Shown: piece by piece, positions 43,549 to 53,608 of the stretch
Layout: every line of letters starts with the position of its first letter
Numbering within the stretch: position 1 is the stretch's first letter
Origin: Roseimaritima ulvae
GTDB taxonomy: Bacteria > Planctomycetota > Planctomycetia > Pirellulales > Pirellulaceae
Reading direction: 5' to 3'
DNA: 64,000 nucleotides
NCBI RefSeq assembly: GCF_008065135.1
Contig: NZ_CP042914.1
Location: 8,103,404-8,167,403, forward strand
The notes under the pieces: model-generated
The model's input: only the letters and a program-made list of their open reading frames with translations
Told to the model about the DNA's origin: nothing
Databases searched by the model: none
Position numbers and translations under genes: made by a program

Positions 43549-46500
43549 ATGACTGTTCATCGAATCCTTTTCGCAGTGGTGTGTGGCTTGCTGCTGTTGC
43601 CCACCGTGCACGGCCAGCAGGCCACCGCCGACCTACTGACGGCCGAAGAGCGGGCTTGGCTGGACGAACATCCGCTGATTCGGATCGCCCCCACGCCGGA
43701 CTACCGCCCGGCCGAATGGTTCGATGACCAGGGAAACTACCAGGGCATCACGTCCGACTACATGGACGAACTGGAGCGGTTGCTGGGGATCGAGTTTGAA
43801 GTCGTACAAACCGACGCCTGGTCCGAAAACCTGCGGATGTTGCGTGAGCGAGAGGTCGACATGTTTCCGATTGCAGCGGAGACGGACGACCGACGGGAGT
43901 ACGCGCTGTTCACCGAACCCTACATCCATTTCCCTGCCGTGATCCTGGTCCGCCACGGGGACGAACATCTGGACATGGAGGCGTTAAAGGGACAGCGGGT
44001 CGCGGTGGCCGAGGGCTATGCCGCCCACCGCTATTTGGAAACCGAGCACCCGCAGCTGGAACTGGTGCCCGTGCTGTCGGCTCGGGAAGGTTTGTTTGCG
44101 GTTTCTTCCGGAGCCGTGTCGGCATTCATCAGCGAATACGCGGCGGCGTCTTATGTGATCGAAAACGAGGGCATCTCCAACGTGCGAGTGGCCGGCGAAT
44201 CGGGGTATGTGTATCACATGGGCTGCTGCGTCCGCAGCGACTGGCCGGAATTGGTGGGCATCTTGCAGAAGGGACTCAACGCGATCTCGCCGCAACGCCG
44301 CAAAGAGATCACCAACCGCTGGGTTACTCCCCTGCCCCCGCCCACACCGCTGTATCGCCAACGGGGATTTTGGCTGGTGGTGTTAAGCACGCTGGCCGTG
44401 ATCGGGGCGATCATTGCCTGGAACCGCTCGCTCAAACGCCTCGTCATGCAACGCACCGAAGAACTGCGGCGACATCGCGACACCTTGGAAGAAACCGTTC
44501 AACAACGCACCGCTGAACTGGAAGAGGCACGTATCGCCGCCGAATCGGCCAGTCAGGCCAAAGGGGATTTTCTGGCCAACATGAGCCACGAAATCCGCAC
44601 GCCCATGAACGCCATCATTGGAATGTCCGAGTTGGCACTCGATACCGACCTGGATCGCGAACAACGCGAATACCTGCAGACGGTGCTGTCGTCCGGCGAA
44701 GCCCTATTGATGTTGATCAACGACATCCTGGACTTCTCCAAGATCGAAGCCGGCAAACTGGATTTGGACAGCATCGGTTTCAAACTCCGCGATGTGCTGG
44801 GCGATGCCACGCACACCCTGGCCGTGCGAGCTCACAAGAAAGGCCTCGAACTGGCTTGCCACGTGCTGCCCGAAGTGCCCGATTATTTGGTTGGTGATCC
44901 CGGACGATTGCGGCAAATCGTGGTCAACTTGATCGGCAACGCGGTCAAATTTACCGAAGAAGGCGAGGTGGTGCTGCGAGTCGAAGTGGAGTCGCAACAA
45001 GACGGATCGGCCGTCCTGCATTTTGCCGTCTCGGATACCGGCATCGGGATCCCGGATCACTTGATCGACAAAATCTTCGGCGCCTTCGATCAAGCCGATA
45101 CGTCGACGAGTCGCAAATTTGGCGGCACCGGTTTGGGACTGTCGATTTCCAAACAGCTGGTGGCCATGATGCACGGCCGCATCTGGGCCGAAAGCACCGA
45201 AGGCATCGGAACCACGTTCCACTTCACCGCCAAATTCGATGTCCAAGATCCGGCCACGATTCCGGTCGCCGCGGAACTGAGTGAGCTGCAAGGTTTGAAA
45301 GTCTTGGTGGTCGACGATAATACGACAAACCTCAAAATCCTGAACGAGATGCTGACGCACTGGGGACTGGTGCCGACCATCGTCGATAGCCCGCGAGCGG
45401 CGATGGAGTTGTTGGCCGGCGATCCATCGGGATCGCCCTACCAGTTAATTTTGTCCGACGTCAACATGCCGGGCATGGACGGGTTTGACTTCCTGACCTG
45501 GGTCCGCGCCCAACCCCAGCTGCAAAAGATCACGGCCATGATGCTGACCTCGTCGCGGAGCAGTGGCGATTCGGCGCGTGCCAAAGCGATCAACGTGGCG
45601 GCCCTGTTGACCAAGCCCATCAAACAATCGCAACTGCTGGAAGAGATCGGTACGGCGATAGGAGCCAGCGGCGCGCTGCGGCCCAAGTCGCCGCTTGCCG
45701 ATGACGACGATGGCTCGGGCCTGGGACCCTTTCACATCCTGTTGGCCGAAGATCATCCGCCCAACCAACAGCTGGCCGTCCGGCTATTGGAACGACGGGG
45801 ACACAGCGTGGTGGTTGCCAACAATGGTCGCGAAGCCATTGAAGTGCTCAAACGCGAGCGTTTTGACTTGTTGCTGACCGACATCCAAATGCCCGAAATG
45901 GACGGGTTTGCCGCGACCAAAGCGATCCGCGAATCGGAAGCGGACAGCGAACAACATCTGCCGATCATCGCCATGACGGCTCACGCCATGAAAGGTGATG
46001 CCCAACGTTGCCTCGATGGCGGCATGGACGGCTACGTCTCCAAACCGGTGCGACGCAAGGCGCTGTACGCCGCGATCGAAGACGTCATGCAGAAGGCGAT
46101 GGCCCATCCGCCCGCCAACGCCTCCACCCCGCCCGAACCGCAAAGCGAAACCGACGAGCCCGCGGCCGCCGAGAATACCGACGCCCCACAAGCTTCCCAG
46201 CACAATGCTGCAAGTGAAGCGGATGCCGGGAGCGAACCAGATGCCAGTAGTACAGCGGATGCTCCGGCCGTCGCCGAGGTGGATGTTGCCGAAGTGCTGG
46301 ACGAAGAAGAATTGAATGCGGAATACGAAGACGACGAAGAACTGCTGGCCGAAATGATTCAGTCTTTCTTTCAGCTTGTCCCCAAGTTGATCGCGGAGTT
46401 GGAGACGGCGATTGAGCAGAACGATGCGACCACCGTGTGCGAAAGAGCGCATACGCTCAAAGGTGGCAGCGGCAACTTCTTCGCCAAAGCCGCCTTTGAT

Positions 46501-46632
46501 TCCGCGTTGGCACTGGAACAGATGGGCAAAGACAACAACTTGACCGACGCCGCCGACGCCTGCCGTCAACTTCGCGACGATCTGGCGCGTTTGGAAACTG
46601 AACTGCAACGCTGCGTCCAGCAACAAAATTAA
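43549..46632 (+). CDS. Hybrid histidine kinase with periplasmic SBP sensor, two receivers and HPt
   Basis: 1027 residues from ATG 43549. The signal peptide [14 protein letters not shown] is followed by a solute-binding (SBP_bac_3) sensor (~32-270: [38 protein letters not shown]), one helix (272-292), a short coiled coil, HisKA His347 ([11 protein letters not shown]), HATPase (~450-570, [23 protein letters not shown]), receiver 1 Asp637 ([11 protein letters not shown]), receiver 2 Asp778 ([11 protein letters not shown]), an acidic/Ala-Ser linker, and HPt His968 ([14 protein letters not shown]). The sensor is BvgS/EvgS-like and should bind an amino acid or similar ligand. The stop is followed after 20 bases by a receiver-phosphatase, its likely output. 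Confidence 0.94.
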   Translation: MTVHRILFAVVCGLLLLPTVHGQQATADLLTAEERAWLDEHPLIRIAPTPDYRPAEWFDDQGNYQGITSDYMDELERLLGIEFEVVQTDAWSENLRMLREREVDMFPIAAETDDRREYALFTEPYIHFPAVILVRHGDEHLDMEALKGQRVAVAEGYAAHRYLETEHPQLELVPVLSAREGLFAVSSGAVSAFISEYAAASYVIENEGISNVRVAGESGYVYHMGCCVRSDWPELVGILQKGLNAISPQRRKEITNRWVTPLPPPTPLYRQRGFWLVVLSTLAVIGAIIAWNRSLKRLVMQRTEELRRHRDTLEETVQQRTAELEEARIAAESASQAKGDFLANMSHEIRTPMNAIIGMSELALDTDLDREQREYLQTVLSSGEALLMLINDILDFSKIEAGKLDLDSIGFKLRDVLGDATHTLAVRAHKKGLELACHVLPEVPDYLVGDPGRLRQIVVNLIGNAVKFTEEGEVVLRVEVESQQDGSAVLHFAVSDTGIGIPDHLIDKIFGAFDQADTSTSRKFGGTGLGLSISKQLVAMMHGRIWAESTEGIGTTFHFTAKFDVQDPATIPVAAELSELQGLKVLVVDDNTTNLKILNEMLTHWGLVPTIVDSPRAAMELLAGDPSGSPYQLILSDVNMPGMDGFDFLTWVRAQPQLQKITAMMLTSSRSSGDSARAKAINVAALLTKPIKQSQLLEEIGTAIGASGALRPKSPLADDDDGSGLGPFHILLAEDHPPNQQLAVRLLERRGHSVVVANNGREAIEVLKRERFDLLLTDIQMPEMDGFAATKAIRESEADSEQHLPIIAMTAHAMKGDAQRCLDGGMDGYVSKPVRRKALYAAIEDVMQKAMAHPPANASTPPEPQSETDEPAAAENTDAPQASQHNAASEADAGSEPDASSTADAPAVAEVDVAEVLDEEELNAEYEDDEELLAEMIQSFFQLVPKLIAELETAIEQNDATTVCERAHTLKGGSGNFFAKAAFDSALALEQMGKDNNLTDAADACRQLRDDLARLETELQRCVQQQN

Positions 46633-46652
46633 TCTTACTCGGGAACCTATCA

Positions 46653-47819
46653 TTGAACGTACTGATTGCTGAAGACGAATCGGCGACCCGCATGCGGCTG
46701 CAGAGGAATCTGGAGAAACTGGGATTTCAGGCAACGTCCGCCGCTAACGGCGCGGAAGCATGGAAGCTGTTTCAGGAGGGCGACTTTCCCTTGGTGTTGA
46801 CCGATTGGATGATGCCGGAGATGGATGGCCTGGAACTGGTGCGCAAAATCCGCGCGGCCGGTCAGCAGCAATACACCTACGTCATCATGCTGACGTCCAA
46901 GAGTGAGAAGAGCGAAATCGTGGAAGGCATGGAAGCCGGCGCGGACGATTTTGTCACCAAGCCGTTTGACCGCAATGAGCTGCGAGTGCGGGTGCGGGCC
47001 GGTCAGCGGATCATGGAGCTGGAGCAGGCGTTGTCGCTGCAGAACCAACGCATGAAGACGGACTTGGATGCCGCCGCCGAGTTGCAGGCTTCACTGCTGC
47101 CCTCGCATACGCCCGACGTCGAAGGGGTTACTTTTGGGTGGTCGTTTCGGCCCTGCGACGAATTGGCCGGAGACATTCTGGGCGTGTTCAAACTGGGCGA
47201 TGATCGCGTGGGCTTTTACGTCGCGGACGTCAGCGGACACGGCGTGGCGGCGTCCTTGTTGTCGGTCAGCATCAGCCGCATGATGGACGCCACGCCTTCG
47301 CCGACGTCGCTGTTGTACGAAGCCGCAGCCGGCAACGGGGCGTTGAATATCCGCCCGGCCTGCGAGGTGCTGCGTGAGCTGAATCGGCGGTTTCAAATCG
47401 AGGAATGCGGCGGCAAGTTCTTTTCGATGGCCTACGGCATTCTCGATCCACACACCCGAAAGCTGCAACTGGCCTCGGCCGGTCATCCACCGGTGATCCG
47501 GGTATCCGCCGACCGCGTCGCCGCTCCGCTGGAAGCCGAAGGCATGTTGATCGGCGTGATCGACGATTACGAATTCGAGGACTGTGAAATCCAACTGGAC
47601 GCGGGCGATCGGCTGGTCGCCTATTCCGACGGCGTCGTCGAACAACTCGACTCCCATGACGAAGAGTTCAGCGAGCAGCGACTGGGCCAGCAATTAGCGG
47701 AAACGCGCTCTCTGTCGCTGCAGGACGCGATCGCCAAACTGGAAGCGTCGGTGGTGGACTGGAGCCACGAGGGACGGCTGAACGACGACCTCTCGATCCT
47801 GGCCATGGACCTGAGCTGA
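46653..47819 (+). CDS. Response regulator with PP2C/SpoIIE-type phosphatase output
   Basis: 388 residues from TTG 46653; the receiver's first strand (NVLIAEDESATRMRL) begins at residue 2, supporting this start. Phospho-acceptor Asp51 (LTDWMMPEMDG) and switch Lys (VTKPFDRNE) are present. A helical linker (ELEQALSLQNQRMKTDLDAA) leads to a SpoIIE/RsbU phosphatase with metal-binding DELAGDILGV, ADVSGHGVAASL, and GVIDDYEFEDC...YSDGVVEQ. These proteins dephosphorylate anti-sigma antagonists or other Ser/Thr-phosphorylated partners. With the HPt kinase just upstream it forms a phosphorelay ending in protein dephosphorylation. The partner anti-sigma/antagonist genes are not recognised here. Confidence 0.93.
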   Translation: MNVLIAEDESATRMRLQRNLEKLGFQATSAANGAEAWKLFQEGDFPLVLTDWMMPEMDGLELVRKIRAAGQQQYTYVIMLTSKSEKSEIVEGMEAGADDFVTKPFDRNELRVRVRAGQRIMELEQALSLQNQRMKTDLDAAAELQASLLPSHTPDVEGVTFGWSFRPCDELAGDILGVFKLGDDRVGFYVADVSGHGVAASLLSVSISRMMDATPSPTSLLYEAAAGNGALNIRPACEVLRELNRRFQIEECGGKFFSMAYGILDPHTRKLQLASAGHPPVIRVSADRVAAPLEAEGMLIGVIDDYEFEDCEIQLDAGDRLVAYSDGVVEQLDSHDEEFSEQRLGQQLAETRSLSLQDAIAKLEASVVDWSHEGRLNDDLSILAMDLS

Positions 47820-47912
47820 GCATCCTGGCAAAACGACTCGAAGGATTCACCCGGCGGCAACTTGCACAACGCCCACCAACCCTTGGAACGCGGCGGTTCC
47901 ACCATTCCTCCG

Positions 47913-48797
47913 CTAGTTGCCAAACAACTTATTCGCGGGCGTGGCGATGCGGACGATTTCGGCATCGCGATCGGCGCCCAACTGATAGATATCGCCCGGT
48001 CCCTGATCGGGATAATCAAACACGACGCTGACGTGCATGCCGCTGGTGTGTTGGTCTTGCCAGCGAAGGATTCGCCCCGATGCGTCAGCGGTTTGGATCG
48101 TGGTGGTCCAACCCACATCGGGCGTCCGGCGACTTCGCACACGATAGGAGTATTGCGTGATGCCCCCACGTTCGCCGTCCAGCCGTGACGTCTGGACATC
48201 GCTGACATCATGTCCCGGAAACAGGCTTTGCAGACTTTGGTTTTGGTCCTGATCGTGCAGTAGGGCGTATACGAACTGACGGCCCCAACCTTCCCTGCCG
48301 GCATCGGCTTCCCATTGAAAGATCTTGTTCGGTCCCGCCGCGTAGCTGAACTGTTGCCCTTGCTGGTAATCGACGAAGTGCATCATCTGCGGCGAGCGAA
48401 AGGCCACGATTCGTTCGGCCGGACTGCACCAGGATTCGGCGACGGTGGTTTGTTGTTGATGTTCAATGGTGGTCAAACCGTGAATCCACCCGGCCTCTCG
48501 GGTAACCATCAAGGACCGTTGCAGCCCCGCCTCGGCAGCCCCGGAAAAGGGGCGGAGCAACAAGCCGACGAGCAACGCCGCGGCGGCGATGGAGGCCAGC
48601 GAGAGGGGAAGGCGAAATCGCAATCGACGCCGACCGCTGGGCGTGTCGAGATGCTGGGGACGGCTATCCGCGTTGATCTGGCCGGCAAGCCGACGTCGCA
48701 GTTGTTCGACGTGTTGCGGCGAAGGTTCCACGGCGTCGACATCAAAAGCGGCGGCGATGCGTTCGTCGTTCAAGAATTCATCACTTGAGTGTTTCAT
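47913..48797 (-). CDS. Membrane anti-sigma-like protein
   Basis: 294 residues from ATG 48797, which overlaps the sigma-factor stop (ATGA). The N-terminal cytoplasmic part HSSDEFLNDERIAAAFDVDA could contact the sigma factor. One helix (LPLSLASIAAAALLVGLLL, ~65-85) is followed by a periplasmic domain rich in aromatic strands (MMHFVDYQQGQQFSYAAG, GITQYSYRVRSRRTPDVGW), LolA-like in style. No HxxxCxxC zinc-finger motif is visible, so it is a non-ZAS type. The role is inferred from position and topology rather than from a recognised family. Confidence 0.65.
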   Translation of the reverse strand: MKHSSDEFLNDERIAAAFDVDAVEPSPQHVEQLRRRLAGQINADSRPQHLDTPSGRRRLRFRLPLSLASIAAAALLVGLLLRPFSGAAEAGLQRSLMVTREAGWIHGLTTIEHQQQTTVAESWCSPAERIVAFRSPQMMHFVDYQQGQQFSYAAGPNKIFQWEADAGREGWGRQFVYALLHDQDQNQSLQSLFPGHDVSDVQTSRLDGERGGITQYSYRVRSRRTPDVGWTTTIQTADASGRILRWQDQHTSGMHVSVVFDYPDQGPGDIYQLGADRDAEIVRIATPANKLFGN

Positions 48798-49348
48798 GGT
48801 TCGTCTTTCCACTCGCTAACCAACTCACGCAATCGCGCGCGGGCACGTGACAGCGTGGATTCAATCGCTTTGGGGGTTCTGTCCATTTGGTCGGCGATCT
48901 GTTGGACGGTCAGACCGACGTGGTATTTCTGTCGCAGCACGTACTGCCAATGTTCGGGCAACGATTCGATGGCCGCCCGCAACCACATGGCCCGCTCGTG
49001 CGCCGGCGATGGTCCATCGTCCGCGAAACTCAAATCGGGCATGTCGCCACCCGCCCCGACAAACACGACTCGATTGGCATAGTGTTTACGCAGATACGTC
49101 AGGCCTTTATGGCGAGCGATTCCCAGCACCCAATCCACGGCCGTTCCCCGCGTCGCATCCAACCGCTCGATCGACTGCAGGGCCGACAGCCAAACGTCCT
49201 GATTCAGTTCTTCCAAAACACTCTGCTTGGCACCGGTCAGGTGATACAACACGCGGTAGGTTCGGCGACAGGCCGACGAGTACAGCGCATCCCAAGCCTG
49301 ATGGTCCCCCACCCGCAGGCGTTGCACATCAATCAACTCATCGGTCAC
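48794..49348 (-). CDS. ECF-type RNA polymerase sigma factor
   Basis: 184 residues from GTG 49348. Region 2 (ALYSSACRRTYRVLYHLTG ... EELNQDVWLSALQSIERLD) and region 4 (AAIESLPEHWQYVLRQKYHVGLTVQQIADQM, a helix-turn-helix, then KAIESTLSRARARLREL) are clear, with no region 3, as in the extracytoplasmic-function group. It is coupled to the anti-sigma-like gene by a 4-base overlap. It lies 74 bp downstream of the CotH/PVC fusion on the same strand, so the three could form one operon. Confidence 0.92.
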   Translation of the reverse strand: MTDELIDVQRLRVGDHQAWDALYSSACRRTYRVLYHLTGAKQSVLEELNQDVWLSALQSIERLDATRGTAVDWVLGIARHKGLTYLRKHYANRVVFVGAGGDMPDLSFADDGPSPAHERAMWLRAAIESLPEHWQYVLRQKYHVGLTVQQIADQMDRTPKAIESTLSRARARLRELVSEWKDEP

Positions 49349-49422
49349 GTGGCGACTCGGTGTCTATGGAATCGGTATTCAGCTCATTTACTCCTTCATC
49401 CTTGCCGAAACGGTGGCCGAAA

Positions 49423-52400
49423 TCAAAGGCTTTGCAGGTAGGCGATCAAGCTGGCCAGTTCGCGCGGGGCCAGACTGCCGACCAAGCCCTCCGGCATCGC
49501 GGATGTAGGTCGACGCGAGCGTTGTTCAATCTGATCACGCGCAATCCGATGCGACACGCCACGACTATCTCGCACGACGATCTGTTTGCCCGATTCGCTG
49601 GTCACGAAACCGCTGACGATCTGTCCCGAGTCCAACAGAAAAGATTGCGTTTCGTAACCCTGGGCGATTTTTTGGCTGGGCTGGAGAATCGACTCGATCA
49701 ATTCGGCACTCCGGTAGCGTTTGCCAATATCCGCCAAATGCGGTCCCACCGGTTGTTGTCCGGCAGCCGAAGTGTGACAGGCCGAGCACGAGTGCGAGCG
49801 AAACAGCGACGCCCCCACGGTCACCTCGCCCTGGGCGGCAAGCGTCCTGGTCAAAGCCTCTTTGTATTGCAGATTTCCGATTTGATTGGGATCGCTGGGG
49901 TCCACCGCCGCGATCGTGATCGGCTGGTTGGCTCCATCGTCGACTCCCGAATCTGGCGTTGGCAGGCCGTCAAGCTCCACCTGATGTCGTTGCAGTTCTT
50001 CCAGCAAGCGGTTGGCGGTGTCGGGGTCGGCCGCAGCGATGGCCGCCGCCAGCACTTCAGCGATCCGCGGACTCTGTGACCAGGTCTGCGGATCATAGAA
50101 GGGACCGGTGGTGTCGGGGCGAATTCCCCACCACGAACCGTCGTAGGGTGTTTCTCGCTGGTACAACCGAATCAAGGTCACCAACAGGTCCAGACGTTGA
50201 TCGGCAGCGTGTTCCCGTTCCAGTTGCGTCACCAAGCCATCGACGACCACCGGCGTGTGCATCGACCGCAGTGCCCGCAACGCGGCGGTTCGCTGCGGCG
50301 TGTCGAGCGCCTCCAAGCACGCCTCGGCGGCCTCCAGTTCGATCAACGCCCGCAAGGCCAGGTGAGGAATGACTTGTTCGGCATTGGGTGCGGCTGGATC
50401 GGGGCGTTGTGAATCGGCTTGGCGAGCCAGCGTGAGGATGGGTTTGGCCGCCGCCGTATCGCCCAGTCGGCCGAGTGCGATCAACGTCTGGGCTCGCACC
50501 CGCGGAGAGTCATCGGACAAAAACGGGATGAAGAAATCGGCGTCGAGTCCATCGAGTTGGGTTTTGCGATCGGTTAGGGCGCGAATCGCAAATTCACGGA
50601 TATCGGGGTCCGTGGTGAGGGTCCGCAAAAAGTCGTGGGAGGCCGCGCCCTGGATCTGTTTGACCGCGAACAAGGCCGCCACGCGTCCGTTGATGGAAAG
50701 CGTGCGATCGAGGCAGGCGGTTCGGAGCGCGGCGACCACGTGGGACCCGCGCCGCAACAATTCCCCTTGCACATGAAAACGTACCACCGCGTTGGGTGAA
50801 CGCAGCGCAGCAACAAGTTCGGCATCGGAGGCCTTGGCCAGATCCGGCAAACGGCGAGGTTCCGCAGCGGTGGGCGTCACGCGCGCCACAAACCCAACAT
50901 GGGGTCCCACGTGCACCGAAGCTTCGCCACGCCACCAACTGGCCACATACAGGTTTCCCTGGGCGTCTAAATCCATCCCCGTGGCGCGAGGGATTGTTGC
51001 AAAGGCTTGCTGGGTTAGCTGAAAAGTGGCTCCGTCGGCTTGCAATGGATGATGGAATACCGCACTACGTCCCCAGTCGCCGGTGAACAAGGCATGATTA
51101 TGACTCGGCGGCCAGGACTCGTCTTCGATATACAGGCTGCCCGTACCGCCCCCGTTTCCAAACGTCCCCAAGGTAGGCATGATCTCGTCGGAAAAATTCG
51201 CAAACAGGCGTGGATAGCCGTACTCCGCGCTTGGAAACAGCTGACTGACACGCGTATCCCATCCCGCGCCGTCGTTGGTATTGTCGCGGGTGAACATGTT
51301 CAGTTGCGGGTCGATGGCAATGTCAAAGGGATTTCGCAACCCGCTGGAAACCAGTTCCAATTCGGTGCCATCCGGTCGAACACGCAGGATGCCGCCGCCG
51401 CGAAGCACAACGCTCGAGCCATCGACGCCTTCGGCCCGAGGCACACCGTAATCCCCGTCGCCGATATACAGCCAACCATCGATGCCCATGCGGACTCCAT
51501 TGGTGGTGTGGTCGCCGCCCCGCGTATTAAGCTGTTCCGAAGTCAGCCCGCGCACCAGTTGTTGCCTGCGGTCCGCCACGCCATCTCCGTCCTCGTCGTG
51601 AAAGACGGATAGGTAGGGAGGATGCGAAACCCACACCGCCCCACCGCGATAGACAACGCCACGGACGTGGTCGACGCGGCAGAACGTGGTCACTCGGTCC
51701 ATCACACCGTCATGGTCATCGTCAACGCATCGCAGCACTTTGCCGCCATCGGGATCCGTTCCCAGCGAACCCTGCTCATCGCTGGCCACATAGATCGCAC
51801 CAGAGGGTTCGGCCGCGATGGCCACGGGATAGTTGACTTGCGGGGAACGAGCAAAAAGCGTTGCTTCGAAGCCTGCGGGCACTCGCACTTGCTCACGAAA
51901 TTCGGCGTCGGTAATCGCGGCTTCGGCTCCCGTCCGGCGACCACCGCCGCCGCCGCCCCCAATACCTCCAAAACCTCCGAAGCCACCAAAGTTTGGCAGG
52001 TTGGGCGTAAAGCCCTGATGCGTGCCGGCCAGTTGGTCGGTGATCGATTGATGGCGTTTGGCGACAAAGGTCCGCGGATCCAAAGTCGCTCCTGCCGCGG
52101 GCGGGGCGAACGGCCCGTTGCCACCGAAGGCCTGCGCCATGGTTTGCCGTCGCGCCTCGTCCGCCGCGACCTCGCGCTGGCGGGCGTCCGCCGACGCGGA
52201 TTCGATGGTAGTGATCGCGGTCGCCATTGGCTGCGGTTCGAAAAACCCGTCACGGGCCTGGCCCATGATCGCCAAGTACCGCTCGCGGTGCTCATCGATA
52301 GCCAGCAGCCGATCCACCAGAGGGCACTCACCGGCATAGGGCCGCAGCAGCCGGACGTCCGCCAACTGTGTGGGGCTGCCGGACAGCACCGCGCCCCCCA

Positions 52401-53421
52401 GCGCGGTTTCCAGCTGTGCGGCAACGATGTGGAATTTGCCCTCCGCGTCCAGACAAAAAATGTCGTTTGCGCCGAGAGTCGACATGCCCGTGAGATTGCT
52501 GGTCAGGCAGTTGGCGGCGAGATACCTCAGCAGCGACTCGACGTCGATAAAGCCGTCGACCTGTTCAGCAAACTCTCGATCGCTCGATTCGCTGATCCAG
52601 CGAGTAAACGCCATGATGCGACGCTGCTGCTGCTGGCTGGGCACCCCGTGGGTACGGAACATTGGTGCGTACGCCGACCAATTTTCACCGGCGAAGCGAA
52701 TGGTTCCCAACCCATTGGTCTGCATACGCAACGACGTTTCAGCAATGTGGTGACGAGTGAGAAAATGCTCGTCGACGGCTTCCGCAACGGTATACAACCC
52801 AATCAAATCGGCCTGTTGGTCTCCCACCACCAAACTCAGCTCGGCATGCGCGGTGCGGGTGACGGTGGCCTGCAGCGAAGCGAACACGTGAGCGGCCAAA
52901 CGTTCCCGCATCAGCGTTGGATCGAATTGCATGGTATGCAAACGAAACCGGCGGACGCCCTGAATTTCGTGCCCTTGTAGCAGTTCCACAAACATCGGGC
53001 GTTTGGAACTTTGCGCGGCCATCAAATAAGTAAAATCCCCGTCATAACGAATTCGACAAGGAATGTTGGTATGGGTTTCGCCGGCCATGGTGCAATCCAC
53101 GGTGCCCTGGACCCAGGGAAACCGGACGCCAAACAGATTGGTTACCGATGCGCGGTCCGCCGTCGAGGAGCGTTGATTTGGTGATGGAGCTGGAGCGCCA
53201 AAACCCTGCTGCGGGGCGACCGGTTGGAGCGACAAGAAGGCTTGTTCGCTGAGTCGCACTTGCAGCTGCCAGACGCGATGGTCCAGCTGACCGGCCACCG
53301 CGTCGGTCGTATCTTGTCCCAGACTTGGACCGGCCGTGCTTAACGCCAGCCCAATCACCACCAGCCAAACCACTACCTGGGCGGACCAGCCTGAATCATA
53401 CGTTCGATGCACAGCCATCAT
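49423..53421 (-). CDS. CotH-like / PVC propeller / HEAT / cytochrome c fusion protein
   Basis: About 1332 residues from ATG 53421 (ATG 53418 is equally possible; AAGGAA precedes). The signal peptide ends near TAGPSLGQD. The first ~400 residues resemble CotH-family kinase-like proteins (VTNLFGVRFPWVQGTVDC, FRLHTMQFDPTLMRERLA, DLIGLYTVAEAVDEHFL, SLLRYLAANCLTSN). Where CotH has the WDLDWSFG metal loop, this protein reads VAAQLETALGG, so the Asp ligands are lost. A Gly-rich linker (GGFGGFGGIGGGGGGGRR) leads to the propeller (VPAGFEATLFARSPQVNYPV), HEAT repeats (~830-1100), and a heme domain with CSACH at ~1212. It ends ELASLIAYLQSL. Periplasmic; substrate unknown. Confidence 0.85.
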   Translation of the reverse strand: MMAVHRTYDSGWSAQVVVWLVVIGLALSTAGPSLGQDTTDAVAGQLDHRVWQLQVRLSEQAFLSLQPVAPQQGFGAPAPSPNQRSSTADRASVTNLFGVRFPWVQGTVDCTMAGETHTNIPCRIRYDGDFTYLMAAQSSKRPMFVELLQGHEIQGVRRFRLHTMQFDPTLMRERLAAHVFASLQATVTRTAHAELSLVVGDQQADLIGLYTVAEAVDEHFLTRHHIAETSLRMQTNGLGTIRFAGENWSAYAPMFRTHGVPSQQQQRRIMAFTRWISESSDREFAEQVDGFIDVESLLRYLAANCLTSNLTGMSTLGANDIFCLDAEGKFHIVAAQLETALGGAVLSGSPTQLADVRLLRPYAGECPLVDRLLAIDEHRERYLAIMGQARDGFFEPQPMATAITTIESASADARQREVAADEARRQTMAQAFGGNGPFAPPAAGATLDPRTFVAKRHQSITDQLAGTHQGFTPNLPNFGGFGGFGGIGGGGGGGRRTGAEAAITDAEFREQVRVPAGFEATLFARSPQVNYPVAIAAEPSGAIYVASDEQGSLGTDPDGGKVLRCVDDDHDGVMDRVTTFCRVDHVRGVVYRGGAVWVSHPPYLSVFHDEDGDGVADRRQQLVRGLTSEQLNTRGGDHTTNGVRMGIDGWLYIGDGDYGVPRAEGVDGSSVVLRGGGILRVRPDGTELELVSSGLRNPFDIAIDPQLNMFTRDNTNDGAGWDTRVSQLFPSAEYGYPRLFANFSDEIMPTLGTFGNGGGTGSLYIEDESWPPSHNHALFTGDWGRSAVFHHPLQADGATFQLTQQAFATIPRATGMDLDAQGNLYVASWWRGEASVHVGPHVGFVARVTPTAAEPRRLPDLAKASDAELVAALRSPNAVVRFHVQGELLRRGSHVVAALRTACLDRTLSINGRVAALFAVKQIQGAASHDFLRTLTTDPDIREFAIRALTDRKTQLDGLDADFFIPFLSDDSPRVRAQTLIALGRLGDTAAAKPILTLARQADSQRPDPAAPNAEQVIPHLALRALIELEAAEACLEALDTPQRTAALRALRSMHTPVVVDGLVTQLEREHAADQRLDLLVTLIRLYQRETPYDGSWWGIRPDTTGPFYDPQTWSQSPRIAEVLAAAIAAADPDTANRLLEELQRHQVELDGLPTPDSGVDDGANQPITIAAVDPSDPNQIGNLQYKEALTRTLAAQGEVTVGASLFRSHSCSACHTSAAGQQPVGPHLADIGKRYRSAELIESILQPSQKIAQGYETQSFLLDSGQIVSGFVTSESGKQIVVRDSRGVSHRIARDQIEQRSRRPTSAMPEGLVGSLAPRELASLIAYLQSL

Positions 53422-53608
53422 TTCCTTGCCATTGAGTCGCGTTGCACCGCAAACGCACCGCTGCGGCATTGTTCCATTCGCGGCACCATCGGCAATCCTT
53501 CGCGGAACCGCGATTTATTTTTTCGCGAGCGAAGGATTAATGAGTCCAACGCGAATGTTTAGGAAACTGGCAAATAACACAGCGCGTCCTACTGGAGTCT
53601 CTACAAAG

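Noticed and set aside
53336-53608. N-terminal extension of the CE15 gene
   Set aside because: It overlaps the divergent fusion gene's start and lacks a signal peptide; the start at 53609 gives a good one.
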